From Aquaticitalea lipolytica (lineage in GTDB: Bacteria > Bacteroidota > Bacteroidia > Flavobacteriales > Flavobacteriaceae): a DNA stretch of 64,000 nucleotides. The translations under genes and the position numbers were made by a program. The stretch's first letter is position 1. Every line of letters begins with the position of its first letter. The stretch spans positions 1,308,641 through 1,372,640 of the forward strand of contig NZ_BMIC01000001.1 of NCBI RefSeq assembly GCF_014641635.1, read 5' to 3'. Positions 44,499 to 53,104 of this stretch are shown here, in pieces. The notes beneath the pieces were generated by a model. The model did not search any database. It saw only the letters and a list, made by a program, of their open reading frames with translations, and was not told where the DNA came from.

Positions 44499-44518
44499 TT
44501 AATTGTTGGTCCTTAAGA

Positions 44519-45301
44519 TTATTTTCCAGGAAATTCTGCTTTACGTTTTTCTAAAAATGCTGTGGTGCCTTCGGTAAAATCTTCAGTTCCAAAACACTTC
44601 CCAAATTGTTTTATTTCAACTTTGTAACCATCAACACCATCTTTAAAATTAGCATTAATTGCTTTTATGGCGCCTTTAATAGCAACTGGAGAATTACGCA
44701 TAATTTTGCTGGCTATTTTTTCGCAGAATTCTAATAAGTCTTCTTGTGTAGTTACATGATTTACCAAACCATATTCTTTTGCTGTATTGGCATCAATCAT
44801 ACCAGCCGTCATAACCATTTCCATGGCTATCCCTTTACCAACTAATTGAGGTAAACGTTGTGTGCCACCATAACCTGGTATAACTCCAAGTGATACTTCT
44901 GGTAATCCCATTTTAGCGTTATCACTTGCTACTCTAAAATGGCAAGCCATTGCTAACTCTAAACCTCCACCTAGAGCAAAACCATTTACAGCAGCTATAA
45001 CAGGAGTTGATAAATTTTCAACAAAGTCGAATAATAATTCTTGTCCTTTAGCTGCTAATTTAGCTCCGTTTTCAACATCAAAATCAGCAAATTCGCTAAT
45101 ATCTGCTCCTGCAACAAAAGCTTTTTCGCCACTTCCTGTAACAATAATAACTCGAGTATTTGTATCGTTATCAGCTTCTTCAAATGCATCATGCAGTTCT
45201 TCAATTGTTGCTTTATTTAGTGCATTAAGCTTACTTGGACGATTAATTGTTATGGTTGTAATACCATTATTTTCTTTAACTAAAATATTGTTGTAACTCA
45301 T
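44519..45301 (-). CDS. Enoyl-CoA hydratase/isomerase family protein
   Basis: A 260-residue crotonase-fold enzyme, probably an enoyl-CoA hydratase of beta-oxidation or a related pathway. The oxyanion-hole region is AFVAGADISEFADFD near residue 62, and NGFALGGGLELAMACHFRVA precedes the catalytic glutamate region LPEVSLGVIPGYGGTQRLP. The usual second Glu lies in this last segment. It is 18 bases downstream of a small exported protein on the same strand and could be cotranscribed with it. Confidence 0.93.
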   Translation of the reverse strand: MSYNNILVKENNGITTITINRPSKLNALNKATIEELHDAFEEADNDTNTRVIIVTGSGEKAFVAGADISEFADFDVENGAKLAAKGQELLFDFVENLSTPVIAAVNGFALGGGLELAMACHFRVASDNAKMGLPEVSLGVIPGYGGTQRLPQLVGKGIAMEMVMTAGMIDANTAKEYGLVNHVTTQEDLLEFCEKIASKIMRNSPVAIKGAIKAINANFKDGVDGYKVEIKQFGKCFGTEDFTEGTTAFLEKRKAEFPGK

Positions 45302-45319
45302 TTTGTAAATTAATTTGTA

Positions 45320-45739
45320 TTATTCTTTATATAACTCTAATCCTTTAATATAAGATGTTTCAGATTCATAAAAACGCAATGCTGTTTTAACAATTTTATC
45401 TGATTTATCTCTAGGTGATTTGGTAATATATCTTGCTTTGGAATTGTTTAAATTTACAGTGTAATGTTCGTTTAAATCTTCATTTTCAGATAATAAAGTG
45501 ACAATTTTTCCTTCTAAAATCCAAGTTCCTTTTCCATAAAAATTTTCTTCTTTATTTGGTTTTGAAATGGCTGAAAGATCTCTTAAAAAATGATATAAAA
45601 AAGTCCCATCTTCTTCTAAAGTAAGTGTCCATTTTATTTTTGTTCCATCGGAATTTTTAGGTTCGTTTACATACACTCCAGATTGAGCAATCATATTACC
45701 ACAAATAAAAAACAATAAAACAAAAAATAGCTTTTTCAT
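45320..45739 (-). CDS. Hypothetical exported protein
   Basis: A 139-residue protein with signal peptide MKKLFFVLLFFICGNMIAQ. The mature part resembles a small beta-rich domain found in Bacteroidota lipocalin-like or copper-resistance-like proteins (GTWILEGKIVTLLSENEDLN), but I cannot assign it. It lies between the histidine kinase gene (6 bases) and the enoyl-CoA hydratase gene, all on the minus strand, suggesting one transcript. Confidence 0.8.
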   Translation of the reverse strand: MKKLFFVLLFFICGNMIAQSGVYVNEPKNSDGTKIKWTLTLEEDGTFLYHFLRDLSAISKPNKEENFYGKGTWILEGKIVTLLSENEDLNEHYTVNLNNSKARYITKSPRDKSDKIVKTALRFYESETSYIKGLELYKE

Positions 45740-45745
45740 AAGTGT

Positions 45746-47200
45746 TTAATTTTCTTTTGGGAAAGTAACTTTAAAAACAGTTCCTGTATCTTTATCTGAA
45801 GTAAAAGTAATGCTTCCATTATACGTTTCAACAATATTTTTAACCATTGCAAGACCAAGTCCCATACCACTTGTTTTTGTGGTAAATTTAGGCTCGAAAA
45901 CTTTGTTTTTGTTTTCTTCAGAAATACCATTACCATTATCTACAACAATAATGCTAACATTGTCTTTTTCTGATTTAACATTGACCATAATCTTAGGTTC
46001 TCTATCATCAGGAATCGCCTGAATGGCATTTTTAACTAAGTTGGTGACTACACGAATAAGTTGAGTTCTATCAAATTTAGCAATTATCTTTTCTTCATCA
46101 GCTAAAAAGAAAATATAATCTTCGCTAAAAATATCTAAAGCAAGCTTAACAATGTTAACCACATTAAGCGTTTCGTTTTGTTGAGCAGGCATTTTAGCAA
46201 AGTTTGAAAACGCTGATGCAATAGAGCTCATCGTATCGATTTGCTGAATTAATGTTTTGGTATATTCATCTACTTTTTGATGAATATTGGGATCATCGGG
46301 ATTGAATTTACGTTGAAAATTTTGCACACTTAAACGCATTGGTGTTAATGGGTTTTTTATTTCGTGTGCAACTTGTTTTGCCATTTCTCGCCAAGCTTGT
46401 TCACGCTCACTTGTTGCTAGTTTAACAGCACTTTCTTCGAGCTCGTCTATCATGCTGTTATATGAGGTAACCAAAGTTGCAATTTCTTCGCTTGAAGACT
46501 CTATATCAATTTTTTGGTTGCGCTTTTCTAATCTTGTAGCATTAATTTTATCGCTTATTGTTTTAAGAGATTTTGTAATATATTTTGATAAAAGATATGC
46601 TAATGCAATAGCAATGAACAACATGAAAACATAGGCATAACTTAAACGCTCTAGAAACTCTTTAAGTTCTTTATTTAAAAAGTCATCGTCTTCGAGATAA
46701 GGTAAATTTAAAATAGCAATAGGCTTAAACTTTGTGTCTGTGATATAAGTATAAGAAGATTGAAACGTTTCTTCATTAACCTGAGTTTTCTTTACATACC
46801 TATGTTCGGCAGTATTGTATAATGCATTAAGTATTTCTGCATCTAAACATTTAGTAATTGAATCTGCTTCAATTGTTGCTCTAGAGGATTTTAATAATCC
46901 ACCTTCTAAATCATATAAGTTAATTTGAAGTTGGTGAATATCTGCGATTTTGTATATCTCATCCTTGAAAATTAAAGGGACTTTTTCAGTTTTAACTTCC
47001 CAAGTTGTTTCTCTTATTACAAAATCTATACTTCTACGAATGTTTTCTTCTTTACGTTCTAAACGTTCTTTATGATAATCGTGAGCTTCTTCATTGTATT
47101 GATAGATGGTGACTCCTGCAATTAATATTGATGCAATTAATACCAATAGTATCATTGCTATAAAAATTCGAACTCTTAAAGACAGTTTGTTTAACTTCAT
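45746..47200 (-). CDS. NtrY-like sensor histidine kinase
   Basis: A 484-residue membrane sensor kinase. Two membrane helices (near residues 8-30 and 185-205) enclose a periplasmic domain of about 150 residues with no clear homology. A HAMP region follows (ITKSLKTISDKINATRL), then the H box HEIKNPLTPMRLS near residue 280, the N box NLVKNAIQAIP and G boxes DNGNGIS and TTKTSGMGLGLAMV. The LTPMRLS extension is typical of NtrY-type kinases. No response regulator is adjacent, so it is an orphan here. Confidence 0.93.
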   Translation of the reverse strand: MKLNKLSLRVRIFIAMILLVLIASILIAGVTIYQYNEEAHDYHKERLERKEENIRRSIDFVIRETTWEVKTEKVPLIFKDEIYKIADIHQLQINLYDLEGGLLKSSRATIEADSITKCLDAEILNALYNTAEHRYVKKTQVNEETFQSSYTYITDTKFKPIAILNLPYLEDDDFLNKELKEFLERLSYAYVFMLFIAIALAYLLSKYITKSLKTISDKINATRLEKRNQKIDIESSSEEIATLVTSYNSMIDELEESAVKLATSEREQAWREMAKQVAHEIKNPLTPMRLSVQNFQRKFNPDDPNIHQKVDEYTKTLIQQIDTMSSIASAFSNFAKMPAQQNETLNVVNIVKLALDIFSEDYIFFLADEEKIIAKFDRTQLIRVVTNLVKNAIQAIPDDREPKIMVNVKSEKDNVSIIVVDNGNGISEENKNKVFEPKFTTKTSGMGLGLAMVKNIVETYNGSITFTSDKDTGTVFKVTFPKEN

Positions 47201-47248
47201 GAAGTGATTTAAAAACGATTAAATATAACAATAATCACGCCAAGTCAT

Positions 47249-47797
47249 TTACGCGTCTGGATTTTTAGCTCTGATGTTTTTATATATTTTAAAACCAAGC
47301 ATTAATAATAGTCCTAAAACTACAATTCCTATAACACCAAACACCCAATTTATAGCACTTTTTAATATCACTAAAAAAACAACTGCAAAAAGTATAAATG
47401 TTGCGCCTTCGTTCCAAAGTCGCATAAAATTTGAGGTCTTAGTAACCTCATCTCTTTGTAACTGTTTGTAAAATTGATGTGTTTTAAGATGATATAGTAT
47501 TAGGAGTACAACAAAAGTTAACTTAACGTGCATCCAAGGTTGATGTAACCAAAATGGTTGCAAAACAAGTAACCATACAGCAAAAACAGTGGCAAGAATT
47601 GCCGATGGCCATGTGATGATATTCCACAAACGTTTAGCCATGAGTTTTAACTGAGCACCTAAAATTTCTTTATCAGGAGACGGTTTATGAAACGCCTCTA
47701 TTTGATAAACAAATAACCTAGGAATATAAAACAATCCTGCAAACCATGTTATAACAAAAATGAGATGCAAAGATTTTATATAGTTGTAATACTCCAT
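47249..47797 (-). CDS. hemJ: Protoporphyrinogen oxidase HemJ
   Basis: A 182-residue four-to-five-helix membrane protein of the UPF0093/HemJ family, which oxidises protoporphyrinogen IX to protoporphyrin IX. The N-terminal SLHLIFVITWFAGLFYIPRLFVYQ carries the conserved histidine (residue 11), and KLMAKRLWNIITWPS follows. CopD proteins share the fold, but this motif and the nearby heme genes favour HemJ. Its start codon overlaps the stop of the preceding large gene (TAATG). Confidence 0.9.
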   Translation of the reverse strand: MEYYNYIKSLHLIFVITWFAGLFYIPRLFVYQIEAFHKPSPDKEILGAQLKLMAKRLWNIITWPSAILATVFAVWLLVLQPFWLHQPWMHVKLTFVVLLILYHLKTHQFYKQLQRDEVTKTSNFMRLWNEGATFILFAVVFLVILKSAINWVFGVIGIVVLGLLLMLGFKIYKNIRAKNPDA

Positions 47798-50700
47798 TAA
47801 TCTTCGATAAATAAATAATTCAGGCTTTTAGAGTTGAATGCTGCATTAAACGCTATAATTTCATCACTTATTAGTTTATTAAAGGCGTCTAATTGTGTTT
47901 TTATTTGAGTAGTCAATTCATCTTTAACAGCAATATCTTGGTCTGTTGGCGCGAAATCTCCCATACCTACTAATGCATTTAAATGTCCTAATTTATTAGT
48001 TAAACGTATTGGGAAGTTTAAAGGATCTTGACCACTTCTGTTTTGTGTTTGATATAAAGCCTCTTCAATTTTTGTAAACTCTTCTTTTAGGGTTTTAGAT
48101 TTTTCAAGAAGATCTTTTACGCTTTCGTTGTCTTTATATTGGGTTTCAAAAGCAGTTAATTGTTCTCTAATATTTCTGATTTTTTTAATGGATTTGTGTG
48201 CGTCATCCATAGTTTTATTAACATCTGTAATAAACTTAAATTGCTTTTCCATATCAGCTTGAGTGCTTTCGGCTCTTGGATCTGCGACTATAGTAAATGA
48301 TTGTGATTTTATATCATCATTAACTTTAAGATTAACTTTATATACTCCAGGAATAGCTTGCGGACCATCTAAACTTGCCCACCATAAAATCATTCCATCT
48401 AATTCCTCAGCACCATCATAAGTCATATCCCAAACAAATTGGTTCATTCCTTTTTTTACTTCTAATTTATCTTTCTTTTTGTTTTTTGTACTAAACGTTT
48501 TTATTGTATCTCCTTGTCTATCAAAATATGTTAAAGAAATAACATCTTTCTTTTCATCGTACTCTTTTAAATTGAAATAGGTAATTACACCACTTGGATG
48601 ATTTGTTCCAGAAGTTTTACTTCCAGCTCTTCCACCTCCATCCATACGATAGGTGTCTTTTGGTTTAAATAACATTGTTTCGTTAGCGTTAGCTTTGTAA
48701 AGTTGGTGTAAAACAGTTAAATCATCAATAATCCATAGGCTTCGCCCTTGTGTTGCAACAATTAAATTATTGTCTTTAATAGCTAAATCTGTAATTGGAA
48801 CAATTGGTAAATTCAACTGAAAAGGTTGCCAGTTTTTACCGTCGTTAAATGAAATATACATTCCTGTTTCTGTTCCTGCATATAGTAATCCTTTTTGTTT
48901 TGGGTCTTCTCTAACTACTCTTGTAAAATGCTCTGGGTTAATTCCGTTTGTAATTTTAGTCCAAGTTTTACCATAGTCTGTAGTTTTATACAAGTAAGGT
49001 TCAAAATCTCCTGTTTTATATTTTGTTCCAGCCACATAACATGTTCCTGCATCAAAAGCACTTGGCTCTACGCTATTTATCATCATCCATTCTGGCATTC
49101 CTTTAGGTGTTACATTATCCCAAGTTTTACCTCCATTTTGGGTAACGTGGATTAATCCGTCATCACTACCAACCCAAAGTAAGCCTTCTTTTAAAGGTGA
49201 TTCTTGAGCGGCAAAAATGGTACAATAATATTCAACAGATGTGTTATCTTGTGTTATTGGTCCTCCTGAAGATTTTAATTTTTCAGGATCATTACGAGTT
49301 AAGTCTGGACTTACGATTGTCCAAGATTGACCTTCATTTTCTGTAACATGTACATTTTGTGAAAATGTGTACAACCTGTTTGGATTATGTTTAGAAAATA
49401 TAATAGGGAAATTCCACTGAAAACGATATTTCATCCCTTCAGCTCCATGACCCATTGGATTGTCTGGCCAAACATTAATAGCTCTAACAGTTCCTCTTTT
49501 ATGGTTTACACGAGTTAAAAAACCGTCGTAACTTCCTCCGTAAATAATATCATTATCTTTAGGATCGACAGCAATATGAGCTGATTCTCCTCCAGCTGTG
49601 CTTTCCCAATCATCTTCTGAAATTGACCATCCATCAGTACGATGCGAAATCCTTATTGTTGAATTATCTTGTTGAGCTGCATATATACGATACGGGAAAT
49701 GATTATCTGTTGTTACACGATAAAACTGTGAAGTTGGTTGATTATGATATGTACTCCATGTTTCTCCACCATCATAGGTAACCTGTGCGCCACCATCGTC
49801 TCCAATAATCATTCTATCTGGATTTTCTGGTGCTATCCATAAATCGTGATGGTCTCCATGAGGAGCGTTATAGGTATCAAATGTTTTACCTCCATCAGTA
49901 CTTTTATGATAACGTACATTTAGTACGTAAACAACATCTACATTTTTAGTATCAGCATAAACACGAGTATAATACCAAGCGCGTTGACGTAAATTGCGTT
50001 CACTGTTAACTTGCTTCCAAGTATCTCCACCATCATCACTACGATATAAACCTCCTTTATCTTTGTGTTCTACAATTGCCCAAACACGTTGATTATTTAC
50101 TGGAGAAACTGTTACTCCTATAATTCCTAAAGTACCTTCAGGAAATCCTTTTTTAGTTGAAATTTCAGTCCAAGTTTCACCTCTATCTGTACTTCTCCAA
50201 AGAGCAGAGCCTTCGCCACCAGAACTTAAACTATAAGGCGTACGTTGTACTCTCCAAGTTGAAGCATATAAAATTCTTGGGTTTGTTGGGTCTATTAATA
50301 AATCAACAACACCTGCGTTTTCATTTGCAAAAAGAGTTTTTCTCCACGTTTTCCCACCATCAGTGCTTTTATATACACCTCTATCTTGAGTTGGTTTATA
50401 AATATTACCTAAAACACCTGCGTAAACTACATCATGATTAGTTGGGTCTACAGCTATACGTGGTACATGACGTGAGTTTTTAAGTCCTGCTTCTGTCCAG
50501 GTTTTTCCTGCGTCAACGCTTTTCCAAATCCCATATCCAGATGAAACATTCCCTCTAACGGTTTTTTCTCCTCCTCCAACATATATAACATTCGGGTCGC
50601 TTTTAGATACTGTAATCGCACCTATACTTCCTCCAAAAAAACCATCAGAAATGTTTTCCCATGATCGACCTCCATCATTAGTCTTCCAAATACCTCCTCC

Positions 50701-50892
50701 AGTTGATCCAAAATAAAATAAATTAGGTTGATTTGGTACTCCTGTTACTGCTGCACTTCTTCCTCCTCTAAAAGGCCCAAGAAGTCTATATTCTAAGGCA
50801 TTGTATTGATTTTCACTGAAGGTTTGCGCATTGGTTTCTGATATAGAAAAAGAAAATAGAAAACACGCTAAAGCGATGATTGAAAATTTCAT
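47797..50892 (-). CDS. Secreted BNR/sortilin-like beta-propeller protein
   Basis: A protein of about 1031 residues, exported by a signal peptide at ATG 50892 (MKFSIIALACFLFSFS; the frame is open to 50919). It contains many Asp-box repeats of the form STDGGKTW, DRGETW and DDGGDTW, spread over residues 60-690, typical of VPS10/sortilin-like ten-bladed propellers. The C-terminal part, about residues 690-1030, is a different beta-rich and then coiled-coil region (KSIKKIRNIREQLTAFE). Despite glycosyl hydrolase labels common in this family, no catalytic residues can be named. It is coupled to hemJ. Confidence 0.88.
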   Translation of the reverse strand: MKFSIIALACFLFSFSISETNAQTFSENQYNALEYRLLGPFRGGRSAAVTGVPNQPNLFYFGSTGGGIWKTNDGGRSWENISDGFFGGSIGAITVSKSDPNVIYVGGGEKTVRGNVSSGYGIWKSVDAGKTWTEAGLKNSRHVPRIAVDPTNHDVVYAGVLGNIYKPTQDRGVYKSTDGGKTWRKTLFANENAGVVDLLIDPTNPRILYASTWRVQRTPYSLSSGGEGSALWRSTDRGETWTEISTKKGFPEGTLGIIGVTVSPVNNQRVWAIVEHKDKGGLYRSDDGGDTWKQVNSERNLRQRAWYYTRVYADTKNVDVVYVLNVRYHKSTDGGKTFDTYNAPHGDHHDLWIAPENPDRMIIGDDGGAQVTYDGGETWSTYHNQPTSQFYRVTTDNHFPYRIYAAQQDNSTIRISHRTDGWSISEDDWESTAGGESAHIAVDPKDNDIIYGGSYDGFLTRVNHKRGTVRAINVWPDNPMGHGAEGMKYRFQWNFPIIFSKHNPNRLYTFSQNVHVTENEGQSWTIVSPDLTRNDPEKLKSSGGPITQDNTSVEYYCTIFAAQESPLKEGLLWVGSDDGLIHVTQNGGKTWDNVTPKGMPEWMMINSVEPSAFDAGTCYVAGTKYKTGDFEPYLYKTTDYGKTWTKITNGINPEHFTRVVREDPKQKGLLYAGTETGMYISFNDGKNWQPFQLNLPIVPITDLAIKDNNLIVATQGRSLWIIDDLTVLHQLYKANANETMLFKPKDTYRMDGGGRAGSKTSGTNHPSGVITYFNLKEYDEKKDVISLTYFDRQGDTIKTFSTKNKKKDKLEVKKGMNQFVWDMTYDGAEELDGMILWWASLDGPQAIPGVYKVNLKVNDDIKSQSFTIVADPRAESTQADMEKQFKFITDVNKTMDDAHKSIKKIRNIREQLTAFETQYKDNESVKDLLEKSKTLKEEFTKIEEALYQTQNRSGQDPLNFPIRLTNKLGHLNALVGMGDFAPTDQDIAVKDELTTQIKTQLDAFNKLISDEIIAFNAAFNSKSLNYLFIED

Positions 50893-50985
50893 ATCGATTG
50901 TGGTTTGGTTATAGAGCAATAAAAATAGTCATAATATCTTTTAGATTTAACTCTTTGATAAATTTAACTAAACTAAAAACAACTA

Positions 50986-52002
50986 TTAATTACTCCACTT
51001 TTTTATCCATTTTGCAAGTAAGGCTACCCATTCTTCATCATCATTTAGACAAGGAACAGTTGTAAATTCTTTTCCTCCCATTTCATGAAAAATTTCTTCA
51101 CCTTCCATAGCAATTTCTTCTAATGTTTCTAGACAATCACTAACAAATGCAGGTGTTGCAATTGCCATATTTTTTAAACCCTCTTTACCTAATCTCTCAA
51201 TAGTTCTGTCTGTATATGGAAGCAACCAAGGATCAAATCCTAATCTAGATTGAAACGATGAAGAGTAAGTGTCATCTTTTAAACTTAATTTTTTAGCCAC
51301 CAACCTAGTGACTTCTAAACATTGATGTCTGTAACAAAATTCATGAGCTGGTGAAGGTATTACACAGCAACTCCCATCAATTTTACAGTGTGATTTTGTA
51401 ATATCTCTTTTTCTAATATGTCGCTCAGGAACACCATGATATGAAAACAATAAGTGGTCGTAGTTTTTACCTTCAAGATTCTTTTTTATAGAGTTTGATA
51501 GCACTTCTATGTAATCATCATCATTATAAAAGGCAGGCAAATCTGAAATTTTTAAATCAGGAAAATGCTCTTTTCTTATGTCTTCAGCTAGAACTAAAAT
51601 AGTTTCAGTTGTTGCCATTGCAAATTGAGGGTATAGTGGAATTAAAAACACCTCGTCAACACCTTTATCAACTAGCTCTTGTAAACCTTTTTTAATTGTC
51701 ATACTTCCATATCGCATAGCTAATGCTACAGGAAAGTCTACTTGCTCTTGAACCTTACTTTTTAAACGTTCTGAAATTACTATTAAAGGAGAACCCTCTT
51801 CCCACCATATTTTTTTGTAAGCTGCCGCAGAAGCTTTTGGTCGAGTATTTAAAATAATTCCTTTAACTAATAGGTTTCTTGCCCACAATGGAACGTCAAT
51901 GACACGTTCATCCATTAAAAATTCGCCTAAATATTTTTTTACATCTTTTGGTTCAGGACTATCTGGTGAACCAAGATTTACTAATAATACGCCTTTACTC
52001 AT
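50986..52002 (-). CDS. hemH: Ferrochelatase
   Basis: A 338-residue enzyme that inserts Fe2+ into protoporphyrin IX, the last step of heme synthesis. Family motifs are VNLGSPDSPEPKDVKKYL at the N-terminus, FSYHGVPERHIRK near residue 195 (catalytic His) and SRLGFDPWLLPYTD further on, plus FVSDCLETLEEI. The length is normal. It is only 9 bases downstream of the AraC-family gene, on the same strand, so the two form an operon. Confidence 0.95.
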   Translation of the reverse strand: MSKGVLLVNLGSPDSPEPKDVKKYLGEFLMDERVIDVPLWARNLLVKGIILNTRPKASAAAYKKIWWEEGSPLIVISERLKSKVQEQVDFPVALAMRYGSMTIKKGLQELVDKGVDEVFLIPLYPQFAMATTETILVLAEDIRKEHFPDLKISDLPAFYNDDDYIEVLSNSIKKNLEGKNYDHLLFSYHGVPERHIRKRDITKSHCKIDGSCCVIPSPAHEFCYRHQCLEVTRLVAKKLSLKDDTYSSSFQSRLGFDPWLLPYTDRTIERLGKEGLKNMAIATPAFVSDCLETLEEIAMEGEEIFHEMGGKEFTTVPCLNDDEEWVALLAKWIKKWSN

Positions 52003-52011
52003 ATATATAAA

Positions 52012-52905
52012 TTATGATGTCAGTGACATTAAATATTTTTTTGGTGTTGTACCATATTTCTTTTTAAATGCTGCAATAAAATGACTTGATGTACTATAGC
52101 CAACTTTTAATCCAACTTCATTAACATTATGTTCGCCAGACTCTAATAATTTTCTAGCAACTTCCATTTTATAGTCAAACAAAAAACTAAACACTGAATC
52201 GCCATAAATTTGTTTAAAGCCTTCTTTTAGCTTTTTTAAATTTAATCCAATCTCATCAGCCAATTCTTGAAGACTTGGAGGCTCTGCCATGCGAGCAATA
52301 ATAATATCTTTAGCCTTCCTGATTTTTATCACATTAGTTTCATCAACCAAAAAAGGGCAATGCTCAATATTAGCATCTTCACTTCTATTAAAATACAAGC
52401 TTAAAAGTTCGTATGCCTTGCCTTTAAAGTATAGATTTTTAATTGACTGATTAAGATTATAGTGAATAAGTTGTGTAAGTACTATAGCCATTGAAGGCGA
52501 AATTTTTCCGTCTTTATAATACTTCTTATCCTTATTATCGTCACTTAAAAAGGTGATATAATCTGCTTCTTGTGAAAATAAGCTATGGAATTTTTTAATA
52601 GAAATTAATACAGAAACTAGCCATGAATTAGGATTTAGTTCTAAATGGATTGGTAAATCTCGTTGAGGATTATAAAGTAGTAATGAATTTTCTTCAAGAA
52701 TATCTAAAGCATAACGTCCTTCATTAAAAATAAATTTACTTGATCCCTTTAAACAAAAATGAAACTGAATAAAACTACTATCTATCGCTCTTTCAATGAC
52801 TTCTGTATAAATATTTTCATTTTGATAGGTTAATACAAAAAACCCATCATCAATTTTTGTTTCACTAAAAGTACCTCTAGCGACATTTTTTACATCTGAA
52901 TTCAT
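52012..52905 (-). CDS. AraC-family transcriptional regulator next to hemH
   Basis: A protein of about 297 residues. The C-terminal HTH pair is visible (LQELADEIGLNLKKLKEGFKQIYGDS and the second NVNEVGLKVGYSTSSHFIAAFKKKYGTTPKKYL). The N-terminal 190 residues form a ligand or dimerisation domain. The frame is open to a TTG at 52944, but that region is the operator-like palindrome, so ATG 52905 is chosen. It is coupled with hemH and diverges from hemA, so it is a likely regulator of heme synthesis; ligand unknown. Confidence 0.88.
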   Translation of the reverse strand: MNSDVKNVARGTFSETKIDDGFFVLTYQNENIYTEVIERAIDSSFIQFHFCLKGSSKFIFNEGRYALDILEENSLLLYNPQRDLPIHLELNPNSWLVSVLISIKKFHSLFSQEADYITFLSDDNKDKKYYKDGKISPSMAIVLTQLIHYNLNQSIKNLYFKGKAYELLSLYFNRSEDANIEHCPFLVDETNVIKIRKAKDIIIARMAEPPSLQELADEIGLNLKKLKEGFKQIYGDSVFSFLFDYKMEVARKLLESGEHNVNEVGLKVGYSTSSHFIAAFKKKYGTTPKKYLMSLTS

Positions 52906-52924
52906 AAGAATATTTTTGCTGTTA

Positions 52925-52941
52925 TTTAGATTGATTCTAAA
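52925..52941. promoter_or_regulatory. Putative operator TTTAGA-N5-TCTAAA upstream of araC-hemH
   Basis: TTTAGATTGATTCTAAA is a 17-bp inverted repeat with perfect 6-bp arms, 20 bases before the araC ATG. A one-mismatch version lies at the feoA start. A metalloregulator of the Fur or DtxR class is the likely binder, by inference. Confidence 0.55.
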
Positions 52942-52971
52942 CAAATGTTCTCAAAAGCATTACTATACCTG

Positions 52972-52979
52972 CAAAAGTA
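52972..52979 (-). promoter_or_regulatory. Candidate -7 promoter element of araC-hemH
   Basis: Read on the minus strand, TACTTTTG fits TAnnTTTG. Transcription would start near 52965, upstream of the TTTAGA repeat, and the element overlaps the next palindrome. A clear -33 is lacking. Confidence 0.42.
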
Positions 52980-52993
52980 TGATATTTATCATA
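52978..52993. promoter_or_regulatory. Perfect palindrome TATGATA-TT-TATCATA, FNR/CRP-like
   Basis: TATGATATTTATCATA has perfect 7-bp arms and a 2-base centre; the flanking AAAA and TTTT extend pairing after one mismatch. Its core TGAT-N4-ATCA resembles the FNR/CRP-family box. It overlaps the predicted araC promoter and is 112 bases before hemA. The binder is unknown. Confidence 0.5.
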
Positions 52994-53073
52994 GTTTTTA
53001 AAAATAAACATATAAAAAACCAATAGCGACACTTAAAGTTCTTTTAGCGTTACTTTTTTACGATTAACCTACA

Positions 53074-53081
53074 TATTTTTG
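53074..53081 (+). promoter_or_regulatory. Candidate -7 promoter element of the hemA operon
   Basis: TATTTTTG matches TAnnTTTG exactly, 24-31 bases before the hemA ATG. A TTAC at 53050-53053, 20 bases upstream, could act as an imperfect -33. Confidence 0.5.
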
Positions 53082-53104
53082 TTTTCGAATTTCCAAATCA
53101 GGTA

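Noticed and set aside
52906-52944. TTG start giving a longer AraC protein
   Set aside because: This segment is the TTTAGA palindrome and the ATG at 52905 gives a normal N-terminus.
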